From NCBI GenBank assembly GCA_036926295.1, contig JAVFKF010000002.1, positions 34,891,501 through 34,955,500 on the forward strand: DNA of 64,000 bases, given 5' to 3'. Numbering within the stretch: the first letter of the stretch is position 1; every line of letters begins with the position of its first letter. Of the stretch, positions 46,683 to 60,300 are shown piece after piece. Under the pieces are notes generated by a model. The model had not been told where the DNA came from and did no database searches. It was given only the letters and a program-made list of their open reading frames with translations. The DNA is from Pachydiplax longipennis. Taxonomy: Eukaryota > Arthropoda > Insecta > Odonata > Libellulidae. Made by a program: the position numbers and the translations under genes.

Positions 46683-49600
46683 ATGTTTTGCCGTCAGTCT
46701 AGTCTCAGTCGCACGCTGGGAAGGTTAATTACGTCGAATTCTTCAGTCAGCACAAAGGTGATTGAATATTTATAATTAAACTTCTGTCATATTCATTTTA
46801 ATTCATAACGGTTTGAGTTTATGCTCTTTTATTCTAGGTGTTGGATCGTATATGTTGCCGAGTTAACATGACGATTAACACATTTTTCTTTATTTTTTAT
46901 TGATTACATGTATATAATTGCTAGAAGACCAGCCTGATAGTGTTGGTTCGCTTTAAAATGGCATTGGCTTTCAAGGATTCATTATTTAAAATTAAATATT
47001 CATTATGCTTGTGTCTTATTGGTTTCATGTTAGTCGCATTTTTCATCTTGAGATTCGTTTGCGCTCCTACTTGCCAAATGGTATTCTTTTTCTCCTCCTG
47101 AAATGGTATTCTTTTTCCAGGTCGAAGAAGTGCACGATGTAATCACTACTGAAACGAAAAATGCTCAATCGAAGAATGATTATCTTACGGACTCTTTTGG
47201 GCGCTTTCATAATTACCTAAGGATATCCCTAACTGAGCGATGTAATTTAAGATGTAAGTTCTTTTTTGTTTAAGTGTTATTGTGAATAAGTAGTTTTCAG
47301 TAATTTTCTTACGTAAGAAAATACTCCATTTTAGGCAAGTACTGCATGCCAGCTGACGGTGTTGCTCTCACTCAAAAGAGTAAACTTCTTACTAGCGATG
47401 AAGTGATTCGTTTAGCAAATTTATTTGTTCGTCAAGGAGTCAAAAAGATAAGGCTAACTGGAGGAGAACCAACTTTAAGAAAAGATTTGGTAGATATTGT
47501 TCGTAAGTTGAAATGATCTACTCATCAGGGAGTGAAATTACATTTAAAATGAAGTTTTCATACTCTCATTCACCGGTAAAGAAATTTTTGATCGATCGAC
47601 GAGATATTGCATAGTCTGGATTGCTTTTCTCCATCTACCAAAAAATAATTTAGTGACAATATACCTGTTGTATCTTTATTTCTAATTTTATTCTTTAGGT
47701 TCTATCAGCTCTTTAGATGGAAAACCTAAAGTATCAATGACTACAAATGGTGTTACTTTGAGTCGAACCCTTCCAGAGCTTTACCATGCTGGCCTTTCTT
47801 CAATTAATATCAGTCTTGATTCATTACGTCCAGAAAGATATGGACAAATTACTAGAACGTTGGTCAAAAACAGTGCATCAGGAGGTAATCCACCGAGAGG
47901 AATTTGGTCGAGGGTGATGGATGGAATCGATCTTGCTCTTCATTTGGGATTCAATCCTGTAAAAGTATGTCAACTTAGACTATTGTCCTCCTTGTTAGTG
48001 TTAAGAATATAATATTCTCTATTAATAGCATTTGTGGATGATAGGATTCAAATTTGGGTATCTAATTATTTATGTTGTATTAATAGTCCTATCCTATACT
48101 TATTAAGTCCCTTTGTAGATATTGTTCGTAAGGAAATGATTTCTTCTGCAAAATGGAGTAATTCATGATTCTTGACTTTTCAGATCAACTGTGTTGTAAT
48201 GAGGAACTTTAATGATGATGAATTGGAAGATTTTGTACGCTTAACTGAAAATAGACCAGGCCTAGAAGTCCGATTCATAGAATTCATGCCATTTGGTGGG
48301 AATGGCTGGGGAGATGGTAAAAAATTGGTCCCATATTCAGAAATGCTCAAAGTCTTGAAGGAGAAGTGGCCAAATTTATTTAGAGTTCCAGGTGACAAAA
48401 GTGATACTGCCAAGGTATGAGTTAAACAATGGGTTGAAGTATTCTCATAAGGTTATTTTTAGTGTGTAAACATGATCTTCTCCCTGATATTTTTTTATTA
48501 ATTCTAAAGCTTCAATCAAATAACTTGTGAAGATAATTTCACTTATTAAGCGAAAGAAGTAACACTCTGATTTCTTTGATCATAAAATGTTATTTCTCCT
48601 CTAAATTTTCATAAAATAGCTTGGTTGCTTGCTTCGAATGCTAATAATTCTAATAAGACATTTATAGCCAGATTTCTTAAGTTATATTATCACTTGGTCA
48701 TCACTTTAACTCATTCGTATCTAAAATTCTGCATTAGCCATAATTTTTATTGGTAGTTATTTTGCTCCTCATTTAAGGTATAAAATTAAGCTATAAATAA
48801 ATTGCATTTTGAGAGATATAGATGAAATTCAATATCCATATTTATTCCCTTACTTAATTATTTTCTCCTCATCCAAATTTACTGGTAAGACAATATTTCT
48901 TTACCATTTGGTATAGGTCTTCCATATCCCTGAAATTGGTGGAAATATTGGCTTCATTACTTCTATGACTGAGCACTTTTGTGGAGGATGCAATCGGCTT
49001 AGGATTACTGCTGATGGGAATTTGAAGGTGTGCTTGTTTGGGAATGCAGAAGTGTCTCTTAGGTGAGATTGTTTTGTCTTTTCTCTAACTCAGTTCAGCC
49101 TCTTCCTCAGCCTTTTGCCCTTATCTAGCCTTCTAAACAATATCATTACTCTAAAAATATCCTACATAATAATCAATAAGTAACATATCTGGAATCTTTC
49201 CTTAATGTTTTTGATTTCTTCATAAATGAAACCTTGGAGGATTCAGTGTTATTCTTGCCAGTGTCCCTCAAGATCAAGGCATTTATAATCATGAGTTCAT
49301 ATCTAAAAGCTTAAGATTTGAGTTCATGTGTAAAGTCTTAATAAACTTAATACGAGACAGGTTTAGATATGAACATGAAATTGTGTATCATTTGCCAAGG
49401 TTACTAATGAAACTTTTTTCTAGGATCAAATTAAGTTTAACTTGAATCATTCCAATCTTAATTTATAGGGATGCATTAAGGGCCAATGTAAGCGAAGAAG
49501 ATCTTCTGCTGACTATACAAGCTGCTGTAAGGCTAAAGAAAAAACAACATGCCGGTAATTATTCACTTGCATTCTTTCCTAATTTTAGAGCAATTTAGCT

Positions 49601-50160
49601 AATTCCTCAAAGTTAGAACCAAACTTAACAGCTGGTAATATAGAAATCCCCAAAGAATTCCTGCTATTTAAACTATATTTTTAACAAAAAGTACCATGAA
49701 AAGATTTTACCATTTTCTATGAAAGTTATTGGCACTCGATCAATTTTGCAGAGCATCAAAGTTTCCCAACTTTTAACCTCTAGGCTCTCACAGCCCTCTC
49801 TCATGTTGAACAACCAAAATCCTTGTCTAACACTTCTTTAGTAAGCCTTTACCATTTCAATCTCAGAGGAAGCCAAATTAGTGAGGAGAAAGTATTACCT
49901 TTATGTATCTAATATCTTTACTACATTTTCTGAGCTTTTTCAGTGGTATAGTTCACATAACAATATTTTTAATGCCATAGTTTCTATTCTTTGAAATGCT
50001 TCTAAATGCATTCTTCATGAAAATATATATTTCAAGGTGTTTGAGAATGAATTTTGAGAGAGATACTAGGTTGCTTAGAACTATTATGTATGGGTCAATT
50101 TCAGGCATGAACAATCTTCCTCAGATGGAAAACCGGCCCATGATTCTCATTGGTGGATGA
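46683..50160 (+). CDS. MOCS1: MOCS1A, GTP 3',8-cyclase (MoaA), molybdenum cofactor step 1
   Basis: Exons: 46683-46757, 47121-47253, 47335-47502, 47699-47964, 48184-48414, 48917-49062, 49469-49554 and 50105-50160, giving 386 residues (human MOCS1A about 385). It is a radical-SAM enzyme with two [4Fe-4S] clusters. Cys66, Cys70 and Cys73 (CNLRCKYCMP) bind the SAM cluster. Cys313, Cys316 and Cys330 (FCGGCNRLR...LKVC) bind the C-terminal GTP-side cluster. LTGGEP is at residues 110-115. The protein ends MILIGG-stop: the terminal Gly-Gly needed by MOCS1A is intact. The N terminus (MFCRQSSLSRTLGRLITS) is basic, Ser-rich and lacks acids, as in a mitochondrial presequence. Residues about 181-194 carry a Ser/Gly/Pro insertion not in human MOCS1A. 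The same locus continues into MOCS1B. Confidence 0.95.
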
Positions 50161-50173
50161 CAAAACTGTATGT
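50150..50173 (+). promoter_or_regulatory. Alternative splice donors at the end of MOCS1A
   Basis: Two donor choices exist. GTGGAT at 50153 cuts after ATT-G, removing the final Gly and stop codon. GTATGT at 50168 lies 7 nt past the stop. With the acceptor at 50755 the first makes an in-frame MOCS1A-MOCS1B fusion (reading ...LIGKYSACKEE). The second keeps the stop and makes a bicistronic mRNA. Skipping the whole exon 50105-50160 also stays in frame, because the preceding exon ends in the same phase (GCC-G). This mirrors the MOCS1 splice types known in mammals. Confidence 0.6.
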
Positions 50174-50754
50174 ATATTTACTCAAAAGGTTTTTGAAATT
50201 CCTTCTTTTATTTTCTTAATATTTTGAAAAGAAAAATGCATGCAATAAGAGCATCTGAATGAGATTGGCTCATGTATAATAAAATTCCATAAGGCAAAAC
50301 AGCATATGTCTAAGTAATAAGTCACTTGTTTTTAAAATATTTTGAAGTTAAAAATCCTTTAATTGCAAATGCACCTGAAAGTGATTCTTCATTTTCTTAC
50401 TTTATTTCAGTATTATTGATATTAGGTTGGTTTTGTTCATCCACATGGTAAATATCTTGCCCAAAAGGGGGTTGAAACTAATTTTTGGAACTTAACAATA
50501 TTTTAAGATCCTGCTGCTACGTAGATAGAAATTGCATGTAATTTGAGGAATTTGAAAATTATTCCCAGTTGCAATATTTAATTTTATGATCCGAATTAAA
50601 GGTATATTTCTTTCTCAGTTCATTCGTTTAAAATATACATAACATGAGATCTCATGTTAAATTAATTATTGTTCAAGTACCACTTATAAAGGATGTTACA
50701 ATAGAACTATTGATACATAGTATTAACATGTAGTTCATGTATAATTTATTTCAG

Positions 50755-52918
50755 GGAAATATTCTGCATGCAAAGAAGAAACTCTGAACTGCCATACCAA
50801 GGAAAAGTATTTGATGCACAGAAATTTTTTCACTGAACATATCTTACCCTTTAGTTTAGATGAACAAAATAATATTAGTACAAAGAAAAGGTCTATATGG
50901 AATAGAATATATAGTTGCATAGATTTTTTGAGGGAAATAGAACAAAAACTAGATGTTAGAGATGTGTTTCCAATCAATGATAAAGTAATATTTTATAATC
51001 ACATTGTTGCTAATAATGGTTCTTATCCTTGTCCTTTAAAAGGAAACCTTAAAGATTTAAATTATAATGGATCAAGAAGAAAGTATTCGGGAAGAAAAGA
51101 ATTACATTCTCACAAATTAAAGCTCAAAGAAAAGTTTTATTTAGGAAATAATTATTGCCACAGTATATATTTTAGGCAATTTTCAGTTAGCAGTATTGTA
51201 CAAGGAAGTGATGTTTCCTTGGAATTTGATGATAAATCTGTGAATAGCAGAGCAGAAGGCAAGCCTTCCTCTCTTAGCAAGTTTGACCTATCTTCAAAAC
51301 ATAGCTATAGCTTATGCCAAGAAAAGGATGGCAGACCAAGCTCCAAGAGCAGAAATTTAGAAGAGGAAAAGTTGTCTTTGCCTTCTTGTGATGATGTTAC
51401 TGTGATGAAAAATAAAACGTCCAGTGTTAGAGAAACTAAGAAGCCAATGCTCACCCATATTGATGAAAAAGGAGCAGCAAATATGGTAGATGTTGGAGGA
51501 AAGAATGTTAGTAAAAGGCAGGCCATTGCACGAGGTATTTTATGGGTTGGAAAGGAAGCAGGGACATTAATTCTTGAAAATAATGTGAAGAAAGGTGATG
51601 TTTTTGGTGTTGCTCGGATTGCTGGGATAATGGCTGCCAAGTCCACTGCTTCACTGATACCTTTATGCCATCAGGTAAACAGAGAACTTTATATTTCTGA
51701 GTAATTACGACATTTGATTGCATACAAGATGTGTTTTTCAACATTATGGCTCAAAAAATGATCCACAGTTTTAAAAGTTTTGCAAAACTTGCAAAAGTTC
51801 AGCCTTTCTTATCATTATGACTGTTTTTGCAAAAATCTTCTCTAGAGAGGTGTGATGGATGTATCAAATAACCTTGATTAATGATGGTTTACGATTAAAA
51901 AAAAGTTAATGCCAAAATTGAAGCTGAAAAATTAAATGGAACTATAACTTAAGTATTAATGTTGCTGTTAAGCATAGAAATGTGAGTGCATCTTTGATGA
52001 CATCAGATACAGTAATGCTTTTCCATCTAGGTTTTTATTTAGATTTTTTTGCAAATTAAAAACTTTTGTTCTAAAAATTCTCATTTATGCATGTGTTACA
52101 TAATAACAACGTTTCTTAATATTGGGATCATCCATGAAATGGGAATTTCTGTGTAAGAAAATGAGCAAGATAACTTATCTTCCCTCATGGCTGACATTGT
52201 AAAGAATATAAAAAGGCCATGTGTACCATTAGGTCATTATTTATTGTACACAAAGACTGTATTATTCTTAATTTCATAATGTATAGTGAATTGAAAATAT
52301 TATAGGACACAAATTAGTGATAATAAATTTTCAGCAAGATTGGTAGCTTATTATGAAGGGATAATTGAATAATTCTCTTTTACTCTGTGGGTATCAGCCA
52401 TTTTCCTTGGAAAAATATATTTTAACTGGTAGTTTAGTACTATTTAGCAATTACTTCAATGCTGAGCATTATATGATTCACTTATTGCAACACCAAAGAA
52501 TAATTTCCTCAATTCAATGTCTAGTTAGATTAATCCAACTCCTGCATAAATTCTTTATATTTGAGTTTGAATTTTTAGAAACCGTACATACAATATCATA
52601 GTATATTGAATTTTTTTGGGGTATGAATATATTATTATTTTATTATGTCCTTTACTTTTTTCTTAGGTTCCACTTTCATCAGTGAAAGTAGATTTTCACC
52701 TGGACACCAATACTTGGGAAGTTGTCATTCTTGCAACTGCTTTGTGTGAAGGTAAAACTGGTGTAGAAATGGAAGCATTAGTGGCTGCATCAGTCTCTGC
52801 ACTAACAGTTTATGACATGGTAAAATCAGTGGCTGGTCGTTCAGGGATGGCAATTAAAGAAGTGCGTCTGGTCAGCAAAGTTGGAGGACAAAAGGGAGAT
52901 TATTACTATGAAGGTTGA
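50755..52918 (+). CDS. MOCS1: MOCS1B, cyclic pyranopterin monophosphate synthase (MoaC) part of MOCS1
   Basis: Exons 50755-51674 and 52667-52918. The MoaC domain begins near MLTHIDEKGAANMVDVGG (from about 51447) and contains KKGDVFGVARIAGIMAAKST, the conserved LIPLCH, and GKTGVEMEALVAASVSALTV then YDM. It ends GGQKGDYYYEG. It converts the MOCS1A product, 3',8-cyclo-GTP, to cyclic pyranopterin monophosphate. In mammals this activity is made only as the MOCS1AB fusion. The fusion here would be 774 residues against about 636 in human. The extra length is a linker of about 229 residues, open from the acceptor on (no stop, no similarity I recognise, rich in Ser, Lys and Asn). The first ATG of the open frame is at 50814, should the second cistron be translated independently. 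Confidence 0.93.
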
Positions 52919-53329
52919 TGTTGGCACCAAGACTGAGTTTCTTGTTTTCATTCTGAATAATTATATATAATGGAACCATTTTGTTATTCCATTATTTTAT
53001 ATCATATATACAAATTTGGGTATTATACTTTCTTATTATGTGTATTAAGTATATCTTGTTCTTTATCAGAAACTTTTGAAACTTTATATATCATTGTTAC
53101 TTGTTATTTCAGCATAATAGTGATTTATTGGATGAAATAATGCATATGATGTAACAAATAATTTGATTTGTATTAAATGGTATTTATTTTGATAATGTTG
53201 AATATTTTTAGTAGTTATTCTTAGGCTTAGAAGTGAGAAACAAAATGAGAACACTCTTAGAAATAATTGGTTTGCATTCATTACAGGGGTTAGGTAGAAG
53301 TGTCTCTCATTAAATTTTTAAGGAGATAA

Positions 53330-53500
53330 ATGAGCCCTAAAAGTTGAAAGAGAAAACCAGTGGAAGAGAAGGGATCACATGGCTTTTCGCAGATGATATA
53401 GTAGCATTTAGAAAGAAAGCATCAGCAAAGTGCTGAAGTTAATGCAGAAAATGATGAAATTATTGGCTGATGAACGAGAACTGATTAAGATGATACCTAA
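53330..53500 (+). mobile_element. LINE reverse-transcriptase fragment
   Basis: The plus strand reads GITWLFADDIVAFRKKA around 53371-53421, containing the FADD version of the reverse-transcriptase active site and its downstream context. The frame breaks on both sides. It lies a few hundred bases after MOCS1, so it may be in or beside the 3' UTR. Confidence 0.45.
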
Positions 53501-56227
53501 GCATAGTAACCACTATGAATCAAATTGAAAAGAGTTGAATATTGAAATTTCTTTCAAGTTCAAAATTGAATATTTCTTAAAAGACAATAGCCCATACTTG
53601 ATAATTTGTTTTGATGAACTTATTAAAAGGTTCATTATGAAGGTTGACTCCTCAGATTGGGCATTTTGGCAGGAGAAAAATAATTTACTATGGAAATAAA
53701 TATTTCTTTATTCCTGAGTATTTAAATATCTTTATCCCATCCTAAATTGAGGACTAGACAGAATGAAGATCAAGAGTTGGTATTTGGAAATTATATGAAT
53801 TTTTGTAACTCCTTTGACCCATTCAAATCATTAGATATAGTAGCTAATGAGACTATGTTTGCTCTGAAGACAAATGATCCATCTTTCCAATTGCATATTA
53901 TCAAGAATCAAGATGACTTATACTTGACTTAAGATCATTATCTAACAGCCCTACAGCTGGGGCAGAGTCATCCAAGCCCATTTTAAAAGCTGTTTTACAT
54001 TCTAATTTCTTGCATGATTGCATGTAATTTTTGGTGCAATTCGGCATTTTACACAATGCAATTTTGATTGCGCGAGAAATTGCATAGAGTAAAATAGCCT
54101 TAAAACCATTACTGTTGGAAGTTTTATCAACAAGAAACAAACCTATTTATTAAAACTTTATATTTAATTCCCAACTTTTAGATTCCTGGAGACGTATGTT
54201 CTTCACATTCAGCTACTATCACAGTAAAATCAATATATAACATTCTTTGGATAAAAAATGCAGCAAATGAGTTATGGTAAGGTAAAATCTGGTTCTAATT
54301 CACAAGTAGTTTATCATTTCGCTTTACATTCATTTACTTTCTTTTACAAAAGGCATAAAAATTACCTTTAACAAGTGGATGATTGCATTCACAGTAAACA
54401 ATTTTACCAGAGGAATTTCATACAGAAAAGTATAAAAATCCTGAAACTAAAATTGAGATTCCAGTGTTATAATTAAAAGCACTCCTGTAAATAATTGAAT
54501 TAACACTTACAAGTTTAGAAATAATGTGAGAGAACTCGGTAGGCCAAATCCATGGGTAATCCCAATCACATCTGTTGCATTAAGGTAGTTTCAGTATTGT
54601 CCATATACTGCAATACTCATCACAGTTGATGTTTTAGTTATGTTACTGTATCATCATAGAAATTGTCAAAAATAATCATCACTTACAGGTATATACTTTA
54701 ATATCTGAATGTTTTAGTCTCAGCTGCTTTTTGTTAGCATCTTTTCTGTCAAATAAAAATTGCTAGAATGATAAAGATGTCCTAATAACAGGTCTTTACA
54801 TGATGGTACATAAATGTTGTACCTAATGAAAATATAAATCAATAAGTATCCCCAACATGTTGATGTTTGTCTTAAAAATATCATAATCAGTTTTTACTAT
54901 AGGTAGAGATATTCATATGTTTACATAGTGAGGTAATGGCAATCAAAGATTTCTTGAAGAGATCAACACACTTTGCATTGTTGTAAATATTCCATACCAA
55001 TAATATTATAATAAATTACATATTACCAAAAATAGACTTGTGGATGCATAGAAATTGGAAAAGTACTAAGGCTCTTTGTCAGAGGAACAGCTGAAGTAGT
55101 CTATCACAATGATTGATGAAGGCCAGGTAATATAAATATTTAAAATGCAATTTAATATTTAATTCACAGTATTAAAAGACTGAAAATTTAAAGTAGGAGG
55201 ACTGGAATTGTTTTTCTATGAATGAAGCATGATTGATAGCTGATAAAATAAAATTTATGACTACCTTTTTCATGGACATCATTATAAGAACGTAGAGTTA
55301 CATGTGAAGATGCATATAAACAATATGCTTTTTCACACAAAACTGAACATACTGATGAAAAATGACTAGAGATTTCAAAAAATAAATCCTCTAACAATAA
55401 AAAAGAGCATGGATACAACAAGCACTGAACTCATCATCACAATGACCAATTCTACTCACAGATGAGTCCATCTATACATAAATTTCAAAGAGAAGAAGCC
55501 TTGAGTTGATCTATGAAAAAGAGATATTTATGATATGACAGAGTAAGAGTATACTTACTCTATGGATGTAAGAAGAGGTATTTTAGAGCCAAAAGGATAT
55601 TATGGGTGTGAATAAAACTTTTGCAAAATACAAGGTACAGAAAGAAACAATTCATACATCAAAAAATCAAATATCATTCATAGATAACTTGATTACAACT
55701 GTAATTTATATAACATAAAAGATGAATGAAAATAAGTAACGGAAATTTTGAGTGAAAATTGGGTGGCTGACATATATCTATAGGAGGCTGACTTACACAG
55801 GCGCTATATGGTAACCAAGTAGAGGTCAAAAGTTTCCTGGAATACATCAAGGCGGAAACGAGTGATGAAATTTCACCTTATGACTCTATCAATGATATGA
55901 TTTCAGAGCAATAAAACCACTAAATACAGGAAAAGCAGTGGTCACTAAAGAAAATGAGGTAGATTGCAAAATAGCAAAGACTGTATAGAGGTTCTTTACG
56001 TCATAAATGCAGCTGGAACAAACATAATGCTAATTTTACATATGCAGGCTTATAAACTGTTCTCCTCAAAAACACCCCAAATTTACTTGCACAAAACCAA
56101 AATTTCTGCAGTTTGCAACAGCTTGCTTTCAAATTTGCAACTACAAGAAGGATACTGAAAAAGTGCTTTCTTAAGCATCAAATTAATGTTAGGTTAAGTA
56201 AAAGTAAAGTCTATGGTGTGATATCCC

Positions 56228-56462
56228 TTTGTGAGACTTGGTCTAGTCGGGTGGCATTCACCATGGGTGATACATGGTCAGCAAATCAACTCCCACATCG
56301 CCATATTTGGCTTTACATGCCTGGACCCTCTCTCGTAATTCAGATAGCTATCAATATTAATCACAATGCTGGGTGGTCACTGATAAATGTTAGCCCCACC
56401 CAGAATTGAACCCGGGACCACTTTCACAAGTGCAAACGTGTTGCCAACTAGACTTTCCCAGG
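56228..56462 (-). mobile_element. tRNA-derived SINE
   Basis: On the minus strand the head reads AAAGTCTAGTTGGCAACACG (A-box region, rc of about 56438-56457), then GGTCCCGGGTTCAATTCTGG (B box). A body follows that is unlike the family at 40317-40589. The acceptor stem does not pair, so it is not a tRNA gene. A second SINE family is indicated. Confidence 0.65.
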
Positions 56463-57229
56463 GCCTGTCCTATAATGTTATTTACTCTACTTTATAAAAG
56501 TAAAGCAACCCTGTTGACTCAAGTAACATGATTTTGGTTAAAATTTTATTACATAACTTAAGAAAATGTTATCTTTTTAATACTAAGAAGCAGTCATTGC
56601 AGCATCCAAGAGACATTCACAGCTACTCCATGTAAAATGGAGTTAGGAGGTTGAAAGAAAAAGACAAAAACAAAAGGAAAACCAAAACTGAAAAAAGGTA
56701 TAAGGTAATTTCCAGAAGTGAAAAGAGGTAACAATAAATTTGCACGACTCGGACTAAAACAAGGAAATGTCATCATAAAAGAAAAGAAATTGAGTTCTAA
56801 AGTTTAATGTAGACACCAATGAGATATAAATTGATGAAAGTATATTGGTAACGACAATGGATTTGCTCTTTTGGAAAATATAGAAACCTCATTTACTTGA
56901 GAAAAAAGTGGGGACAGATGCTAGGATCAGACATTGAGGTTACTTTGCAGTCATACTCAAGAGGACTGTAATTTTAAAAATATGATTTTCATCATTGATA
57001 ATTTTTAATTATCAAATGAATGGATGATCATATATTTTTATCGATCTTTTTATATGTGTAACTTCATTTAAAAATCTAATTGTTGTTTAATATCATAGAT
57101 ATCTAACAGAAACAGAGGAAGTACATTTATTTTATTTCATCCACAATTTGAAATTGATTTGAAATTTGATGGATGACATTCCCATTGTTAGTGATAGAAA
57201 AATTATTCCTCAGGTAAATAATCCTAAAA

Positions 57230-57375
57230 TTATAGGCAAGGAATGGGTTAAGGTGATTTTGCAAGAGATGGTGTGCACCCAGGAAATATTCCAAGGAAGG
57301 AATGACCGGGAATCAAGCCAGAATCCAGACCCAGGCTTGATTCTCAGTCCTGCAGGGCTTTTTTCAAGTCTATAA
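57230..57375 (-). mobile_element. Possible decayed tRNA-derived SINE
   Basis: The minus strand contains CTGGCTTGATTCCCGG, close to a Pol III B box, inside a GC-richer island in AT-rich DNA. No clear A box or tail could be placed. The plus-strand open frame at 57166-57375 runs through it and is probably fortuitous. Confidence 0.25.
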
Positions 57376-60300
57376 TTCCAAAATTATAGCTTTACACATT
57401 GATTCCAGCTTCATATTTACATAATAAAATTTAGAAAATAATAAATTGAGAAAAATCTCTCTTATTTCAATCCTTCAACACAGTGATATTCTTCTTCATG
57501 TCTACAATGACTGCTTCTATCACATTCAATTAAGTTTCACCTTTAAGGAATCTTTCCCACATGCAGTTAAAATTTTCAGAACTTAAAAGTTAATATTGTC
57601 TGATTTCCATTTTCCTTACTGATTCCCATTTAGACCATTCAGTAAATTGAACCTACCTTACTTAAACATACAAGCAGCTATTCCTAACTTGCTTGACTGT
57701 GACAGCTATTTTGTTATTTGGATATTGTCTCTTATATTGTATTACTATTTCATGCTTGACTTTTCTGTTGTGCATTACATCCAGCACTATACAATATTAG
57801 TTTATAGTATGATCTTTAGAACTAATAAAAGAATTATAATGACAGATGAGATATATACTTTAAATCAAATTTTTTGAGATTTAGACAATAGCAAGCAGGA
57901 ATAGATAATTTAAGCAGCATTATTATCAGATTGCTATTACCCCATCGATGAATGGAATATAATTAAAGGACATACTTTACTTTCTATAAGGACAGTCACT
58001 TCCACCCTGAGCTTTTTTTTTAGACATATACAGTATATAACCAGTATGCAGTATATTTTTTAATATTAATTAAATAATATACAATATAACTTTAAACCAA
58101 TTTTCCATTATTTTGTCAGATCTCTCCCATAAATGATTTGGGCTACCTTGTTCTCTTTTACACATAATAAATACAATTGAAAAATCACTCATATGGCAAC
58201 ACATGAAAATAGTTATTAACATTACATGTAGCTCTAAACCAACTCCAAAACTTTGCAACACTGCTCTGAAGGAGGTTTATGTTAAACTACTTATAATGCC
58301 AACAATATTATTCCATAGAATGATACAGTTCATCTGTATCAAAAATTCTTTACCATTCACAAATATAAGGAATTACATCTCACTCACATTGATTAAAATG
58401 AGCACCCTACTAACAATCAAAGCCATCATGAAATATGATATTGAATTCATCCATTCAGTTATGTTAAGCAATTAAGGTAAAACCAACAAACACCTGACAA
58501 ATCAATTAGTCAGTTGTCTGGTTTACGGCCAAAATCTTAGCATTCCTGAAGGACTGTTGCTACGTTATTCCACAACAGCTACACATCATTACATAGATAA
58601 AAATTCGTACACTTTATTACAAAAAGAATTGTCATGAGACATAGCTCTATCTGACGGAATGATATAACAAGGTTATTGAGAAAGACACATTCAAGGAGAA
58701 CCACAAAGGGACCAGTCATTTAAAAATAACAAGTCACATCTTGATCTGAAAACTTAACACATCATTTGGCATTAGCCTTAGTTGTTACTATGACTTTAAC
58801 AAAGGAAAATTACTTAATTATGCAATGCAAGAGGCTGCAGGTAATCTACAGTTCTCCCGATGATCACAGAAAACTTTGTATTCAAATCAAACCTGGGTGG
58901 CAGTGTTGGAGAAAAAGGCCTCTATGAGCACAACTAACAGAAGTACAAATGAATACTTTACTTTTTAACATTGAACATAGCTCTTGCATATTCAATCCAT
59001 ATTTTGTTGTTCTGTTGAAAAGTTTTATAACTAAAAATATAGGACATAAAAGAATCAAAGAGATGTTTCACACAATAAATGGAGGTAAATACTCTGTTCA
59101 ACTAGAAAACTTTTAAAAAAATGATCCTTTTCATCCATTACACACACTAAGATGGAATAGTAAGAATCATTCACTGTAATGTAAATATTGTTTTAAATGA
59201 ATTAGACTTTCTTGATAGCCCAAATGAGGTAAGAATGTCATTACCATAAAAGTGATGGAAAAATTTAAACATTACACATATTACCAACACTTAATACATC
59301 AAAACACCTAACAGTCCATATTTTATTCAGCTGCATTTCTAAAATGCTTACTGGTATTAAATGAACATATCATACATGATAAATTTTAAAGGAATCTTTC
59401 AAAAAGGCTTTTTTCATATACCAATATTTTTTTTACATAGAAAAAATAATTTCAAGACTGGATTTTGTAATCTGATCTGAATACTATAATAGTATGAGAT
59501 GCAGTAAAATTACATAATATTAAAAATATCACCAAGAGCCACTTAAATAATTTATAGTAACATTATTCATGTCACATGGCTCTAAACTCATTATATATTT
59601 CTGCCTAATTTAATGAATTTTAAATTATATAATAAAGGTTTCACTTTTGCATATTCAAAATATAACTGATACTACTATTAATAACAGAGAAGAATATAAA
59701 CCAAGACAATGATTTTTATAAATTTGAGATATGTTTAGCAGGACAAAATTAGCTAAAAAGTCCTAAGCTAAAGTTACAGCAATGACAAATGTTCATGAGT
59801 ATTCATAAGGTTCCTGAAGCTGTTAAAGAAAATTGTGCTCAAGATCACTGATAAAACTGATACCTTCAAAATAGTTACAGAAATGTGTTTCCTTAAAAAT
59901 AAATCTGAAGTGGTAAGGTAAAAGCAATCAGCACCTTCAGAATAAGAGGGAATGAGTACAAATAATTATATTCTAAAGTTCATATAGTATAAAGTTCATA
60001 TAATATATATTATGTAGGTAATACTCAGAAATAGGACAAGGGAAATCAAAATAACAACATAAAAGAGATATAGAGTAATCATATACATGCAAAACATAAG
60101 ATTGTCTATAATTTACACTTTAGGAAATGTTTCAACTATTGAAAAATCTTATAGGAGATAAAAGAACTGATAAGTAAGTTCTTTAGGAAAGAACAAAAGA
60201 TTATAAGCAATTTCTTTTCACTACAGCAATCAAGATGATACTTACTATAATAAAGACATTATTATACAACACAAAATTGCATGTCATACCTAAAAAAATG

